Below are positions 25,966 to 33,770 of a DNA stretch of 64,000 bases, one piece after another. Under the pieces are notes generated by a model. It was not told where the DNA came from and did not search any database. It saw only the letters and a program-made list of their open reading frames with translations. Position 1 is the stretch's first letter; each line of letters begins with the position of its first letter. The position numbers and the translations under genes are program-made. The stretch is from UBA3478 sp965662045 (lineage in GTDB: Bacteria; Bacteroidota; Bacteroidia; Flavobacteriales; Flavobacteriaceae): positions 227,997 through 291,996 of the forward strand of contig CBFIGE010000002.1 in the NCBI GenBank assembly GCA_965662045.1, read 5' to 3'.

Positions 25966-27628
25966 ATTTCATTTTACACCTCAGCGTTTATTGTGGGTTG
26001 GCCTATTTATGGTTTACCTGCTGGGTTTATTTTCTCCCCTTATCGAAAATGATTCTGCCCAATTTGCTGCAATGGCAATGAGAATGGTTCAAGAGAACGA
26101 TTACTTTCATTTGATTAAAGGATTTGAACCTTACCTGGATAAACCTCATATGCATTTTTGGTTGAGTGCTTTATCTTTTGAATTCTTTGGATTTCATCAT
26201 TGGGCCTATCGACTTCCGAGTTTACTGATGCTGATTATAGCCACTTTTTCAATTTATCGTTGGTCTAATTTATTTTACAATACTCAAGTTTCACAATGGG
26301 TAGCTTTCTTCTTTGCTAGTGCTCAGACCATCATTCTCTCTGGAATAGATGTTCGAACAGATGCTGTACTTGTCGGCTTTGTGAGTTTAGCATTATATCA
26401 ATTCTCCGCATTTATTGAGCGTGAAAATAGAAGCTCTTTGATAATTGGAAGTGTTGCAGCAGCTTTTGCTTTTTCTACTAAGGGACAAATAGCTCTTTTA
26501 GTTATCGGAATAGTAATTTTGGTGCATCTTGGACTTCGAAAAAAATGGAAATTGTTATGGTCACATCACGTTTTGTTGGCCTTGTTTGTCTTTTTACTTT
26601 GTATATCTCCAATGCTCTATGCCTATTACGTTCAATTCGACCAGCACCCTGAATTGATTATCCGCGGGCAAGGAGGGCGTACTGGGCTAAAATTTATTTT
26701 TTGGGAGCAAAGTATGGAGCGATTAAGCGGAGAAGGTTTAGGAAAAAACTCAAGTAGTTATTTCTTTTTTGTGCATTCTTTTTTATGGGAATTTTTGCCT
26801 TGGACGGCTATGTTTATAGGTGGTCTTATTTTGGTAACTAGGCGTAAACAGCAAAAATTTCATTCAATGGATGTGTTTCCTTTTTTGGTTTTATTGATTG
26901 TTTTTCCATTGATTTCTTTGGCTCAATTTAAACTACCCCATTATTTGAATGTCTTGATTCCTATATTCGCCTTGGCTACGGCAAAGTTTATTGACTATTG
27001 TTTTCATATAAAAAAGCCCCCGAAAGCTATTGTAATATTGCAACTGCTGATTTTACTTCTGTATTTCACTATTGGAATGTTACTGTTTTTTGGAATTTTC
27101 GAAAACAAAGGAAAAGGTTTTCTTTTTTCTATGATCCTTTGCATTTCTTTGTGGTGTATAACAAGGGTTATAAATTTTAAGTTTCATCCATTTGAGCGCT
27201 TATTGATGTTTAATGCCATAGGTCTTGTTTTTGTTAATCTTATTTTAAATACTTTGTTTTACCCCAGACTCACTGAGTTTCAAGCGGGTTATACTATAGC
27301 GAAAGAATTGAAGACATCATCTTACGTCGAGGATCCCATTTATAAATTAAGTGATAAGCATAGTTGGGCTTTGGATTTTTACCATCAGCGACCTTTAAAG
27401 CTTTTAAAAGCAGAGGATTTTGATTCGTTTGGAGGTCTGTTATACGTAGGTCAAAAAGAATTTGAGGCGATTAAAGAGGATGGAACCTCTTATGATTTAA
27501 TTGCCAAAAAGATGCAGTTCAGTGTCAGTCGCTTGAATTTCAATTTTTTAAATCCAAAGACTAGGGAACAGGTGACCTCTTATCGTTATTTACTTCAGTT
27601 GAATCCTTCTGAAACTCAATCGAATTAA
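25940..27628 (+). CDS. GT39/ArnT-like membrane glycosyltransferase 2
   Basis: A polytopic protein of 562 residues with about twelve hydrophobic segments. The N-terminal region has the ArnT-like acidic loop: ENDSAQFAAMAMRM, followed by a KGFEPYLDKPHMHFW block (DKPP-like motif). This family transfers a sugar from polyprenyl phosphate to lipid A or a similar acceptor. No ATG occurs near the beginning: the frame opens with TTG at 25940, and a second TTG at 25952 is equally possible; both lie inside the PAP2 end. Its final 68 bases overlap the convergent flippase-like gene. Substrate unknown. Confidence 0.83.
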   Translation: MDQKLFLNKFHFTPQRLLWVGLFMVYLLGLFSPLIENDSAQFAAMAMRMVQENDYFHLIKGFEPYLDKPHMHFWLSALSFEFFGFHHWAYRLPSLLMLIIATFSIYRWSNLFYNTQVSQWVAFFFASAQTIILSGIDVRTDAVLVGFVSLALYQFSAFIERENRSSLIIGSVAAAFAFSTKGQIALLVIGIVILVHLGLRKKWKLLWSHHVLLALFVFLLCISPMLYAYYVQFDQHPELIIRGQGGRTGLKFIFWEQSMERLSGEGLGKNSSSYFFFVHSFLWEFLPWTAMFIGGLILVTRRKQQKFHSMDVFPFLVLLIVFPLISLAQFKLPHYLNVLIPIFALATAKFIDYCFHIKKPPKAIVILQLLILLLYFTIGMLLFFGIFENKGKGFLFSMILCISLWCITRVINFKFHPFERLLMFNAIGLVFVNLILNTLFYPRLTEFQAGYTIAKELKTSSYVEDPIYKLSDKHSWALDFYHQRPLKLLKAEDFDSFGGLLYVGQKEFEAIKEDGTSYDLIAKKMQFSVSRLNFNFLNPKTREQVTSYRYLLQLNPSETQSN

Positions 27629-28490
27629 AGTAATAATAAACCCCAATTAGTGATACTAGGGCGTTTAGTATAAAAAATAACATACTCGTGCCTAAAGACT
27701 TTTCTTCAGATAAATTGAACCATTGGGCGCCATAGATAAATGTTAGTTCACGACTTCCGATACCTCCAATAGTTAGGGGTATTACAGAAATAATACTCGA
27801 GCACAAAAAAACCAATACATAAGGATAAATACCGGTGCTTATGTTTAATCCTTTTAATATGCAGAGAATTGCAATCACTTGAAGTCCTTGAACAAACAAG
27901 GAGTATAAAATAGTGCTCCAAAAAATGGTTTTTGTATAGGTAAACCCTTTGACAATAACTACCCTATAGCACAGTAGTCCTAAAGCCAAAAGCAAAATAC
28001 TCCAACCGCTATTGATGTTTAGAATGGAAAATTGTAGACTGGCTAAAACAAAAATGCCAATAGTGAAAAGGGCAAATAATCCACTAATACGATCTAATAC
28101 AAGAACGGCAATTGTTCTCTTACTTGAGCTTTTCGGGTTGTTTTTTTTTAGGATGTACGCTTTATACGCATCCCCTCCAATTCCGCCAGGTAAAAAAAGA
28201 TTGTAAAACATACCTAAAAAGTAAAGTTGAAGATTAGTTTGCGCTTTGATTGGGATTTCAATGACCCTGAAATAACTGAGCAATCTGTAACTGGCAATAA
28301 TTTTAGATAATAGTACGAGTAGAAAACCTAAAATGAGGTTAATCGGAGATATAGATTTTAATATTCTAAATGTACTTTGGGTATCGATTTTAGAAAATAC
28401 AAATAGAATGAGTGCGATACTCACTAAAAGCTTTGCTAGGGTAAATAGTAGTTTTTTATACCCCTTTGGAACTGGCTTGTTTTTCAACAT
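27561..28490 (-). CDS. Flippase-like/lysylphosphatidylglycerol synthase TM-domain protein
   Basis: About eight hydrophobic segments in 309 residues. The FLPGGIGGDAYKAYIL block and SVIPLTIGGIGSRELTF block are the two hallmark loops of the AglD/MprF membrane-domain family (UPF0104). Members are proposed to act as flippases or accessory proteins in lipid-linked glycosylation. The start overlaps the GT2 gene end by 35 bases, a pairing that recurs in many genomes, and supports a joint role with that glycosyltransferase. The C-terminal end overlaps the convergent GT39 gene by 68 bases. Confidence 0.87.
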   Translation of the reverse strand: MLKNKPVPKGYKKLLFTLAKLLVSIALILFVFSKIDTQSTFRILKSISPINLILGFLLVLLSKIIASYRLLSYFRVIEIPIKAQTNLQLYFLGMFYNLFLPGGIGGDAYKAYILKKNNPKSSSKRTIAVLVLDRISGLFALFTIGIFVLASLQFSILNINSGWSILLLALGLLCYRVVIVKGFTYTKTIFWSTILYSLFVQGLQVIAILCILKGLNISTGIYPYVLVFLCSSIISVIPLTIGGIGSRELTFIYGAQWFNLSEEKSLGTSMLFFILNALVSLIGVYYYFNSIEFQKDSTEVNNDKRSPVP

Positions 28491-29427
28491 GTATTTTCTT
28501 TATACGATATGGTCTTTTTTGTTGTGATTCGTAATAGGTGCGTATCAACATTTCCATCACAAGGCCAATAGTAAAGACTTGAACACCAGCTAATATCAAC
28601 ATCAACCCAAATATGAGGAGTGGTCTTTGGCCTATGTCTTCTCCAAACCCAAATTTAATAACAACTAAATAGGCATTGATTAATATTCCTAGACTAATCA
28701 TTACAAAACCAAATAGGCCAAATAGATGAATTGGGCGCTGAAGGTATTTTCTAATAAATAAGAGCAGAAGCATGTCTGCAATAACTTTAAAAACGCGTTC
28801 TAGTCCATATTTCGATTGTCCCGCGTGTCTAGCGTGATGTTTTACTGGAACCTGTTTGATTTGTGCTCCCTCAAGAAATGCCAAGAGCGTAATGAATCGA
28901 TGCATTTCCCCATATAAGTTCAAGTTTTTGGCGATGTCTTTTGAAAACACTTTAAGTGCACAGCCGTTGTCTTTAATATTTAGACTGGTGATTTTGCGAA
29001 CCAAGAAATTCGCAATCTTTGAAGGTATTTTTTTGAGCCAACTGTCTTTTCTTTTTTGTCTGATTCCCGTAACTAAATCAAAATCTTCTTCGATTGCGAC
29101 TTTAAGCATACTTGGAATATCTGAGGGGTCATTTTGTAGATCGCCATCCATGGTAATGATGTAGTCTCCATTTGCATAATCAATTCCTGCAGCTAGCGCC
29201 AAACTCTGACCGTAATTTTTTTTCAATTCAATAAGGTGAACGAAGGGATCTTTTAATGCATTTATGACTTTTAAGGTTTGATCTGTAGAAAAGTCATTGA
29301 TAAAAATGATTTCATACCGGTACCCCTTTAGACTCTCATGTATTTTTTGAGTAAGTAAGGCTACATTATCTTCCTCATTATAGACAGGAATTACAACAGA
29401 TAGTAGTTTGTTTGTGATGTTTGCCAT
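28456..29427 (-). CDS. Family 2 glycosyltransferase, DPM/ArnC-like with C-terminal TM pair
   Basis: The GT-A domain shows VVIPVYNEEDNV at the N-terminus, the TMDGDLQNDPSDIP block with the DxD metal site, and NGCALKVFSK, all typical of dolichyl/polyprenyl-phosphate sugar synthases (DPM1/GtrB/ArnC type). Two C-terminal hydrophobic segments anchor it (LFGFVMISLGILINAYLV and LLIFGLMLILAGVQVFTIGL). It likely makes a polyprenyl-phosphate sugar on the cytoplasmic face, the donor type used by GT39 enzymes such as those encoded nearby. Length 323 residues is normal. It lies 15 bases downstream of msrA and overlaps the flippase-like gene. Confidence 0.92.
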   Translation of the reverse strand: MANITNKLLSVVIPVYNEEDNVALLTQKIHESLKGYRYEIIFINDFSTDQTLKVINALKDPFVHLIELKKNYGQSLALAAGIDYANGDYIITMDGDLQNDPSDIPSMLKVAIEEDFDLVTGIRQKRKDSWLKKIPSKIANFLVRKITSLNIKDNGCALKVFSKDIAKNLNLYGEMHRFITLLAFLEGAQIKQVPVKHHARHAGQSKYGLERVFKVIADMLLLLFIRKYLQRPIHLFGLFGFVMISLGILINAYLVVIKFGFGEDIGQRPLLIFGLMLILAGVQVFTIGLVMEMLIRTYYESQQKRPYRIKKIHVEKQASSKGV

Positions 29428-29442
29428 GCTTTACTATAACGA

Positions 29443-30105
29443 TTAATGGTCTTGGTTGTTTTCTTTTAGTAACTCTGGAAATAGTCGTTGAAACCTTTTC
29501 AACCTTGGAACAGAGACATTTAAAATGTATCGGTTGTTGGGATTTTTAAGTTCAAAATCTTGATGATATTCTTCAGCTTCATAGAAAATCTCAAAAGGAA
29601 TGACCTCAGTTACTATTGGTTTAGAATATACTCCTGAAGCTTCTAACGCCTTGATGAATTCATTAATTAGTGATTTTTCAACGTCATTTTGATAAAAGGC
29701 AATAGATCTATATTGACTTCCATAATCAGGACCTTGATAGTTTAAGGCGGTTGGATCGTGAGAACCATAATAGACGTCTATGAGTTGGAGAAAACTTATT
29801 TCTTTGTGATTATAAATTACCTTAACAGCTTCGGCATGTGAGGTGCGTCCCGCAGCAACTTGGTTATATGTAGGATTTTTCTCTCTGCCACCTGAATAAC
29901 CTGAAATAACTTTATCAACACCTTTTACAGATTCAAATACGGCTTCTACGCACCAAAAACATCCACTTGCAAAATAGGCCGTACTCATCTCCGAATTTTG
30001 AATTTCTGCTGCATTTTGAATGCCTTTATCATTGGATTTTTGAACCTCGTAACAGCCAGAGAGCATTGCTATTACTGCGATAAGATTTAATTTGAAAATA
30101 TTCAT
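29443..30105 (-). CDS. msrA: Peptide-methionine (S)-S-oxide reductase MsrA, lipoprotein
   Basis: It reduces the S form of methionine sulfoxide in proteins. The signature GCFWCVEAVF contains the catalytic Cys. The DPTALNYQGPDYGSQYRS block and the EEYHQDFELKNP motif are present. An N-terminal lipoprotein signal with lipobox LSGC indicates an envelope location, unlike the cytoplasmic E. coli MsrA. I use the ATG at 30105 rather than 30123 because it gives the clean signal. A perfect -7 box is 15 bases upstream. GT2 and the flippase-like gene follow closely. Confidence 0.95.
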   Translation of the reverse strand: MNIFKLNLIAVIAMLSGCYEVQKSNDKGIQNAAEIQNSEMSTAYFASGCFWCVEAVFESVKGVDKVISGYSGGREKNPTYNQVAAGRTSHAEAVKVIYNHKEISFLQLIDVYYGSHDPTALNYQGPDYGSQYRSIAFYQNDVEKSLINEFIKALEASGVYSKPIVTEVIPFEIFYEAEEYHQDFELKNPNNRYILNVSVPRLKRFQRLFPELLKENNQDH

Positions 30106-30120
30106 GAGCTTAATTTTATA

Positions 30121-30128
30121 CAAACATA
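30121..30128 (-). promoter_or_regulatory. Candidate -7 promoter element for msrA
   Basis: On the minus strand this reads TATGTTTG, a perfect TAnnTTTG, and lies about 15 bases upstream of the msrA ATG. No -33 TTG is seen at the usual distance. Confidence 0.5.
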
Positions 30129-30171
30129 CAACATCTAATCGGTAGGTAATAAAAGAGCAATATGCAGTTTT

Positions 30172-30224
30172 TTCTGATATTTATTTATCAGAATACACTG
30201 ACAAAATTTTAAGTATTTGTCAGT
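30172..30224. promoter_or_regulatory. Two adjacent dyads with CTGAYA half-sites (operator-like)
   Basis: Dyad 1 (30172-30193) has 8-base arms TTCTGATA and TATCAGAA around a 6-base spacer. Dyad 2 (30197-30224) has 9-base arms ACTGACAAA and TTTGTCAGT around 10 bases. Both use a CTGA(T/C)A half-site, and the inner half-sites (TATCAG at 30186, CTGACA at 30198) form a third near-dyad. They sit between the divergent msrA and curlin genes, upstream of the candidate curlin promoter. Neither is followed by a T-run, so a terminator is unlikely; regulator binding is inference. Confidence 0.5.
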
Positions 30225-30290
30225 ATTTTAATCTCAAAAATGTATTTCATCGATTAAATCTAGCATTTTATTGATAAATATTTAAAATAA

Positions 30291-30324
30291 TTGAAATGGA
30301 TGTAGGAGACTTCTTCTATCATTG
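30291..30324 (+). promoter_or_regulatory. Candidate promoter for the curlin-repeat gene
   Basis: TTG (30291-30293), 23 bases, then TATCATTG (30317-30324), a 7/8 match to TAnnTTTG. The start codon is 22 bases downstream. TGTAGGA occurs twice here (30301 and 30323), 22 bases apart. The call is tentative because the -7 is not perfect. Confidence 0.35.
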
Positions 30325-30346
30325 TAGGAAATAAAACTATTTAATC

Positions 30347-32116
30347 ATGAAAAAATTATTTTTTGGAGCGATGGCTCTTTTTGTCTCAGTGGCAATGGCT
30401 CAAGACAATGATTCAGATGTAACTATTACAGATAGTAATGGTAATACGGTTGATGTAACTCAAGCAGGAGATACAAATAAATCGGATGTGCAGGTTCTGA
30501 ATTCCTCTAATGGTAACAAAATTACTGTAGGACAGACAAACTTAAGAAATCGATCTGATGTTAAAATAACTAGGAATTCTAATCGTAACAAGGTTAAGGC
30601 AACTCAGTTAGGAGAACGCAATAAAAGCAATGTTAGGGTACGGCGAAATTCTAGTGGAAACAAAACGAGAACAAAACAAGTTGGGGAGAGAAATGACTCA
30701 AGAGTTGTGGTTGGCCGTGATTCAGACCGAAATACTGTTCGTACGGTACAAAGAGGTATGAGTAACGAATCAAAAATCAATGTCAAAGATGACTCTAACG
30801 GAAACACAGTCTCAGTTCTTCAAAGAGGTGACAACAACACTTTAGATATGTGGGATAGTGATGGTATTCAAAGAGACTCTTCAAATAACTCTGTAACAGC
30901 TGTTCAAAACGGTGATCGTAACGAAGCTGAAGTTGAAATTGAAGACGATTCAGATCGCAATACAGTCGTGCTTAGTCAAGTAGGTAATGAAAATGATATT
31001 AGTGATATTGAATTAGATAATAACTCCAACGGAAATAATGTTTCAGTTTCACAAATGGGAGATGATAATTTTGCTAGCGTTGATGTTGATGATTCAAATA
31101 AGAATGTAGTAACGGTAACACAGACAGAAGACGACAAAACTTCTAGAGTATTTGCTACAGGGGATTCAGACAGAAATACAGTAGTTGTAAGCCAAAGTGG
31201 AGATGAACAAAGATCAAGAGTTGCTTTAAGAATGGGATCTGATGATAACAATGTAGAAGTCACTCAAAAATCAGCAGATAACTTCTCTTGGGTCGCTGGT
31301 TTTGAAGCAGATGGTAATAAGGTGCGAGTTCGACAAAGAGGAGATGAAAACATCTCAATTGTATTGTTAGCACCTGGCGCGAATGGAAACACAGTGAGAG
31401 TAAAACAACCTAGAGATAACAATGCTGCTCTTTCGTGGAATGGAATGGGTTCTAGCAATAACACCGTATTTATTAGACAAGCTGGAGAATTCGGTTTAGC
31501 GATTTCTGCTAATATCATGGGTGGTTCACGCAACAATGCTTCTATAAGACAAGGTAGAGGTACTCAAGGAAATCTAGCTGTTGCTGTTGCTTCAGGTAAT
31601 GGTAATATGGCTACAATATCTCAAAGTAAATTGGTAGCGGGTATTTTGAATGCTGCGGGTGTTATTCAAACAGGAAATAGAAATACCGCAGGTGTTGAGC
31701 AAACAGGATCATTAAACCTTGGTATTGCTTTTCAAGGAGGAAATGGAAATACAGCATCATTAACTCAAACAGGTTTTTTTAATTTAAATGCCGCTGTTCA
31801 AACAGGTAACAGGAATACTGCAACAGCTAATCAAATGGGAAGCGGAAACTTTGCCTATGTAAATCAGGCAGGAAATGGTAACCACTCTTCAGCTATGCAA
31901 ATGGGGCCAGATAATGATTCTAGAACCGTAATGCTTGGAAATCATGATATGTCTACAGTTATGCAAACTGGTGATGATAACTTTAGTAGAGTTCGTTTCG
32001 AGAATAGTGCTAGAAATATAGTAACAGTATCTCAAATGGGTGTGGGAAATACTTCCAATGTTTCTATAATGAGTGGAAATGCTAACACAGTAGGAGTTAA
32101 CCAATCAGGTATGTAA
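30347..32116 (+). CDS. Secreted curlin-repeat (CsgA/CsgB-like) amyloid protein
   Basis: After a Sec signal (cleavage near VAMAQ, residue 19) the whole 589-residue protein is tandem repeats of about 23-24 residues. Each follows the curlin pattern: a hydrophobic strand, S/D-x-x-N-T-V, then Q-x-G-x-x-N (examples are NTVDVTQAGDTN, NTVRTVQRG and NTASLTQTGFFN). I count about 24 units, far more than the five in E. coli CsgA. Early units are rich in Asp, Arg, Lys and Glu; later ones in Gly, Ala and Asn. The family forms extracellular functional amyloid. No csgC, csgE, csgF or csgG gene is nearby, so export partners must be elsewhere. The gene is monocistronic, between a dyad-rich leader and a strong terminator. 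Confidence 0.88.
   Translation: MKKLFFGAMALFVSVAMAQDNDSDVTITDSNGNTVDVTQAGDTNKSDVQVLNSSNGNKITVGQTNLRNRSDVKITRNSNRNKVKATQLGERNKSNVRVRRNSSGNKTRTKQVGERNDSRVVVGRDSDRNTVRTVQRGMSNESKINVKDDSNGNTVSVLQRGDNNTLDMWDSDGIQRDSSNNSVTAVQNGDRNEAEVEIEDDSDRNTVVLSQVGNENDISDIELDNNSNGNNVSVSQMGDDNFASVDVDDSNKNVVTVTQTEDDKTSRVFATGDSDRNTVVVSQSGDEQRSRVALRMGSDDNNVEVTQKSADNFSWVAGFEADGNKVRVRQRGDENISIVLLAPGANGNTVRVKQPRDNNAALSWNGMGSSNNTVFIRQAGEFGLAISANIMGGSRNNASIRQGRGTQGNLAVAVASGNGNMATISQSKLVAGILNAAGVIQTGNRNTAGVEQTGSLNLGIAFQGGNGNTASLTQTGFFNLNAAVQTGNRNTATANQMGSGNFAYVNQAGNGNHSSAMQMGPDNDSRTVMLGNHDMSTVMQTGDDNFSRVRFENSARNIVTVSQMGVGNTSNVSIMSGNANTVGVNQSGM
30404..32113 (+). repeat. About 24 tandem curlin repeats (protein-level)
   Basis: The region encodes end-to-end units of roughly 69-75 bases. 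Conservation is at the protein level (Q-x-G-x-x-N spaced about 23 residues); the DNA has diverged, so few long identical DNA repeats remain. The last units are shorter and more uniform at 22-23 residues. One longer unit near residue 165-190 carries an insertion (MWDSDGIQRDSS). Confidence 0.85.
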
Positions 32117-32134
32117 ATACCGATATAGACCTAA

Positions 32135-32166
32135 TAAAAAAACCAGCCGAAAGGCTGGTTTTTTTT
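32135..32166. terminator. Strong bidirectional intrinsic terminator
   Basis: An A-run, CCAGCC, a GAAA tetraloop, GGCTGG and a run of eight T. The six-base GC-rich stem with GNRA loop is the strongest hairpin in the window. It ends the curlin transcript and, through the A-run on the left, can also end the convergent amidohydrolase transcript. Confidence 0.92.
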
Positions 32167-32177
32167 ATTTAACGAAT

Positions 32178-33770
32178 TTATTCTATACCTATTCCGGGTT
32201 GTTTGAGCTTGTAATTTTGCTGCTCTTTTGCTTCAGCTACCTGTCGGGCAACATCTTGAAGTAATTGCTTGGCATCATAAATAATCCCATCTTTAATGGT
32301 GTATTTGACACCACCAACTCTCACGACCTCATTTTCGTCTGTTAATTTAATAGCTCCCGTACCGTAGAGTACTTTAAAATTGGCTAGTGGATTTTCATCT
32401 ACAATCACTAAATCGGCTAATTTACCTATGTCTATGCTACCTATTTCGTCCTGCATACCGAGGGCTTCAGCACCATTCAAGGTGGCTGATTGTATTACTT
32501 CTAAAGGATGAAATCCGGCTTCACGTAATAGCTCTAATTCGCGTACATAAGCAAATCCGTAGAGTTGGAAAATAAATCCAGAATCCGAACCTGTAGTGAC
32601 CCTTCCACCACGATTTTTATATTCGTTTATAAATTCCATCCACAGTTTGTAGTTTTCTTTCCAGGCAACTTCTTGTTCGGTACCCCAATCATGCCAATAA
32701 GATCCGTGTGAAATTTTACTGGGTTGATAAAACTCCCAAAGTGAAGGTAGTGTATAGGTTTCATGCCATTCTGCTCTTCTTGCACGGTGTAAATCCCTAC
32801 TAGCCTCATAGATGTTAAGTGTAGGATCTAAGGTGAAATCTAGGTCAAGTAGCTCATTCATCACAGCATTCCAGTGTGCACTGTGTGGTTTTGCAGCTTG
32901 GGCCCATAGTTTTCCGGCCTGCTCAAATCGATGTTGTTCATTTTGATAGTTGTAATCTGCAGGATAATTTTGTATCGTGCGGTCGTCAAAAAGTGCTTCA
33001 GGTAAACCATACCAGTGTTCCATTGAAGTGAGTCCGGCACGGGCGGAACTCAGAACATTCCATTTTGCCACATCTATTTGAGCGTGATGACAGGCAGATC
33101 TCAGTCCAAGTTTTTTGTTTTCATCCAATGCAGCATTCATTATTTCAGGAGCTGCGCCAAAAAATTTGATACCGTCAGCTCCTCTTTTAGCATTAGCTCT
33201 TACCCATATTCTTGCCTGTTCAGCGGTTGAAATAGGCTGATCGTTTAATGGATTAAATCCTTTTGATTTTTGCCCAAAACCGGTGTAAATAGAAAGTCGA
33301 GGTGCAATTATTTCATTACGTTGACTCTTTTTCTTTAGGTCTAAACCAAAATCAACCCCCCTGCCGCTAGGCTCTCTCACAGTGGTAACACCATGTGCCA
33401 TCCATAATTTAAATACATAGTCAGGTTCAGCACCTTGAGCTATTCCACCAATATGACCGTGCATGTCCACAAAACCAGGTAAGACGTAGCTGCCATGCGC
33501 ATCTATTTCTTTACCTCCAGATTTTAATAGGGGCCTACTTTTGTCATTAATAGGTACTCCCGGATATCCAACGACCTTGATTTGAGTAATACGGTTCTTT
33601 TCAATCACAATGTCAACGGGTCCTCTGGGCGGAGCTCCTGTTCCGTTAATAAGTGTGGCTCCACGAATAATTAATTGTGAAAATGGTCCTTCTGACATCG
33701 AATCATCATGCTGTGAAATTCCAAGAAAGGATATCGAACAAAATAAAAGAAGTAAGCTTAATTTTTTCAT
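32178..33770 (-). CDS. Secreted amidohydrolase family protein
   Basis: Begins with a Sec signal ending FLGISQ. The amidohydrolase fold is shown by the N-terminal strand block (LIIRGATLINGTGAPP), the HxH metal site in PGFVDMHGHIGG, later His residues in SACHHAQIDVAK and TSMEHWYGLP, and the Asp in TTGSDSGF, as in imidazolonepropionase-like and prolidase-like members. The C-terminus carries the usual GSIDIGKLADLVIVDENPL block. It should hydrolyse an amide, cyclic amide or peptide-like bond outside the cytoplasm. The start overlaps the end of M14 paralogue 2 by ATGA, which suggests both act on peptides. Substrate unknown. Confidence 0.9.
   Translation of the reverse strand: MKKLSLLLLFCSISFLGISQHDDSMSEGPFSQLIIRGATLINGTGAPPRGPVDIVIEKNRITQIKVVGYPGVPINDKSRPLLKSGGKEIDAHGSYVLPGFVDMHGHIGGIAQGAEPDYVFKLWMAHGVTTVREPSGRGVDFGLDLKKKSQRNEIIAPRLSIYTGFGQKSKGFNPLNDQPISTAEQARIWVRANAKRGADGIKFFGAAPEIMNAALDENKKLGLRSACHHAQIDVAKWNVLSSARAGLTSMEHWYGLPEALFDDRTIQNYPADYNYQNEQHRFEQAGKLWAQAAKPHSAHWNAVMNELLDLDFTLDPTLNIYEASRDLHRARRAEWHETYTLPSLWEFYQPSKISHGSYWHDWGTEQEVAWKENYKLWMEFINEYKNRGGRVTTGSDSGFIFQLYGFAYVRELELLREAGFHPLEVIQSATLNGAEALGMQDEIGSIDIGKLADLVIVDENPLANFKVLYGTGAIKLTDENEVVRVGGVKYTIKDGIIYDAKQLLQDVARQVAEAKEQQNYKLKQPGIGIE

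Noticed and set aside
30172..30224. The two dyads as msrA or curlin terminators
   Set aside because: They lie upstream of both divergent genes and lack T-runs in either direction.
30604..31536. Minus-strand open frames of 67-95 codons inside the curlin gene (30604-30807, 30976-31263, 31264-31536, also 31889-32104)
   Set aside because: They are complements of the repeat, so the regular Asn/Thr/Gln codons keep the frame open. Their peptides are low complexity and the plus-strand protein is clearly real.
30404..32113. Regularly spaced repeats as a possible CRISPR array
   Set aside because: Units are about 69-75 bases, diverged at DNA level and in frame with a signal-peptide protein; no unique spacers and no cas genes.
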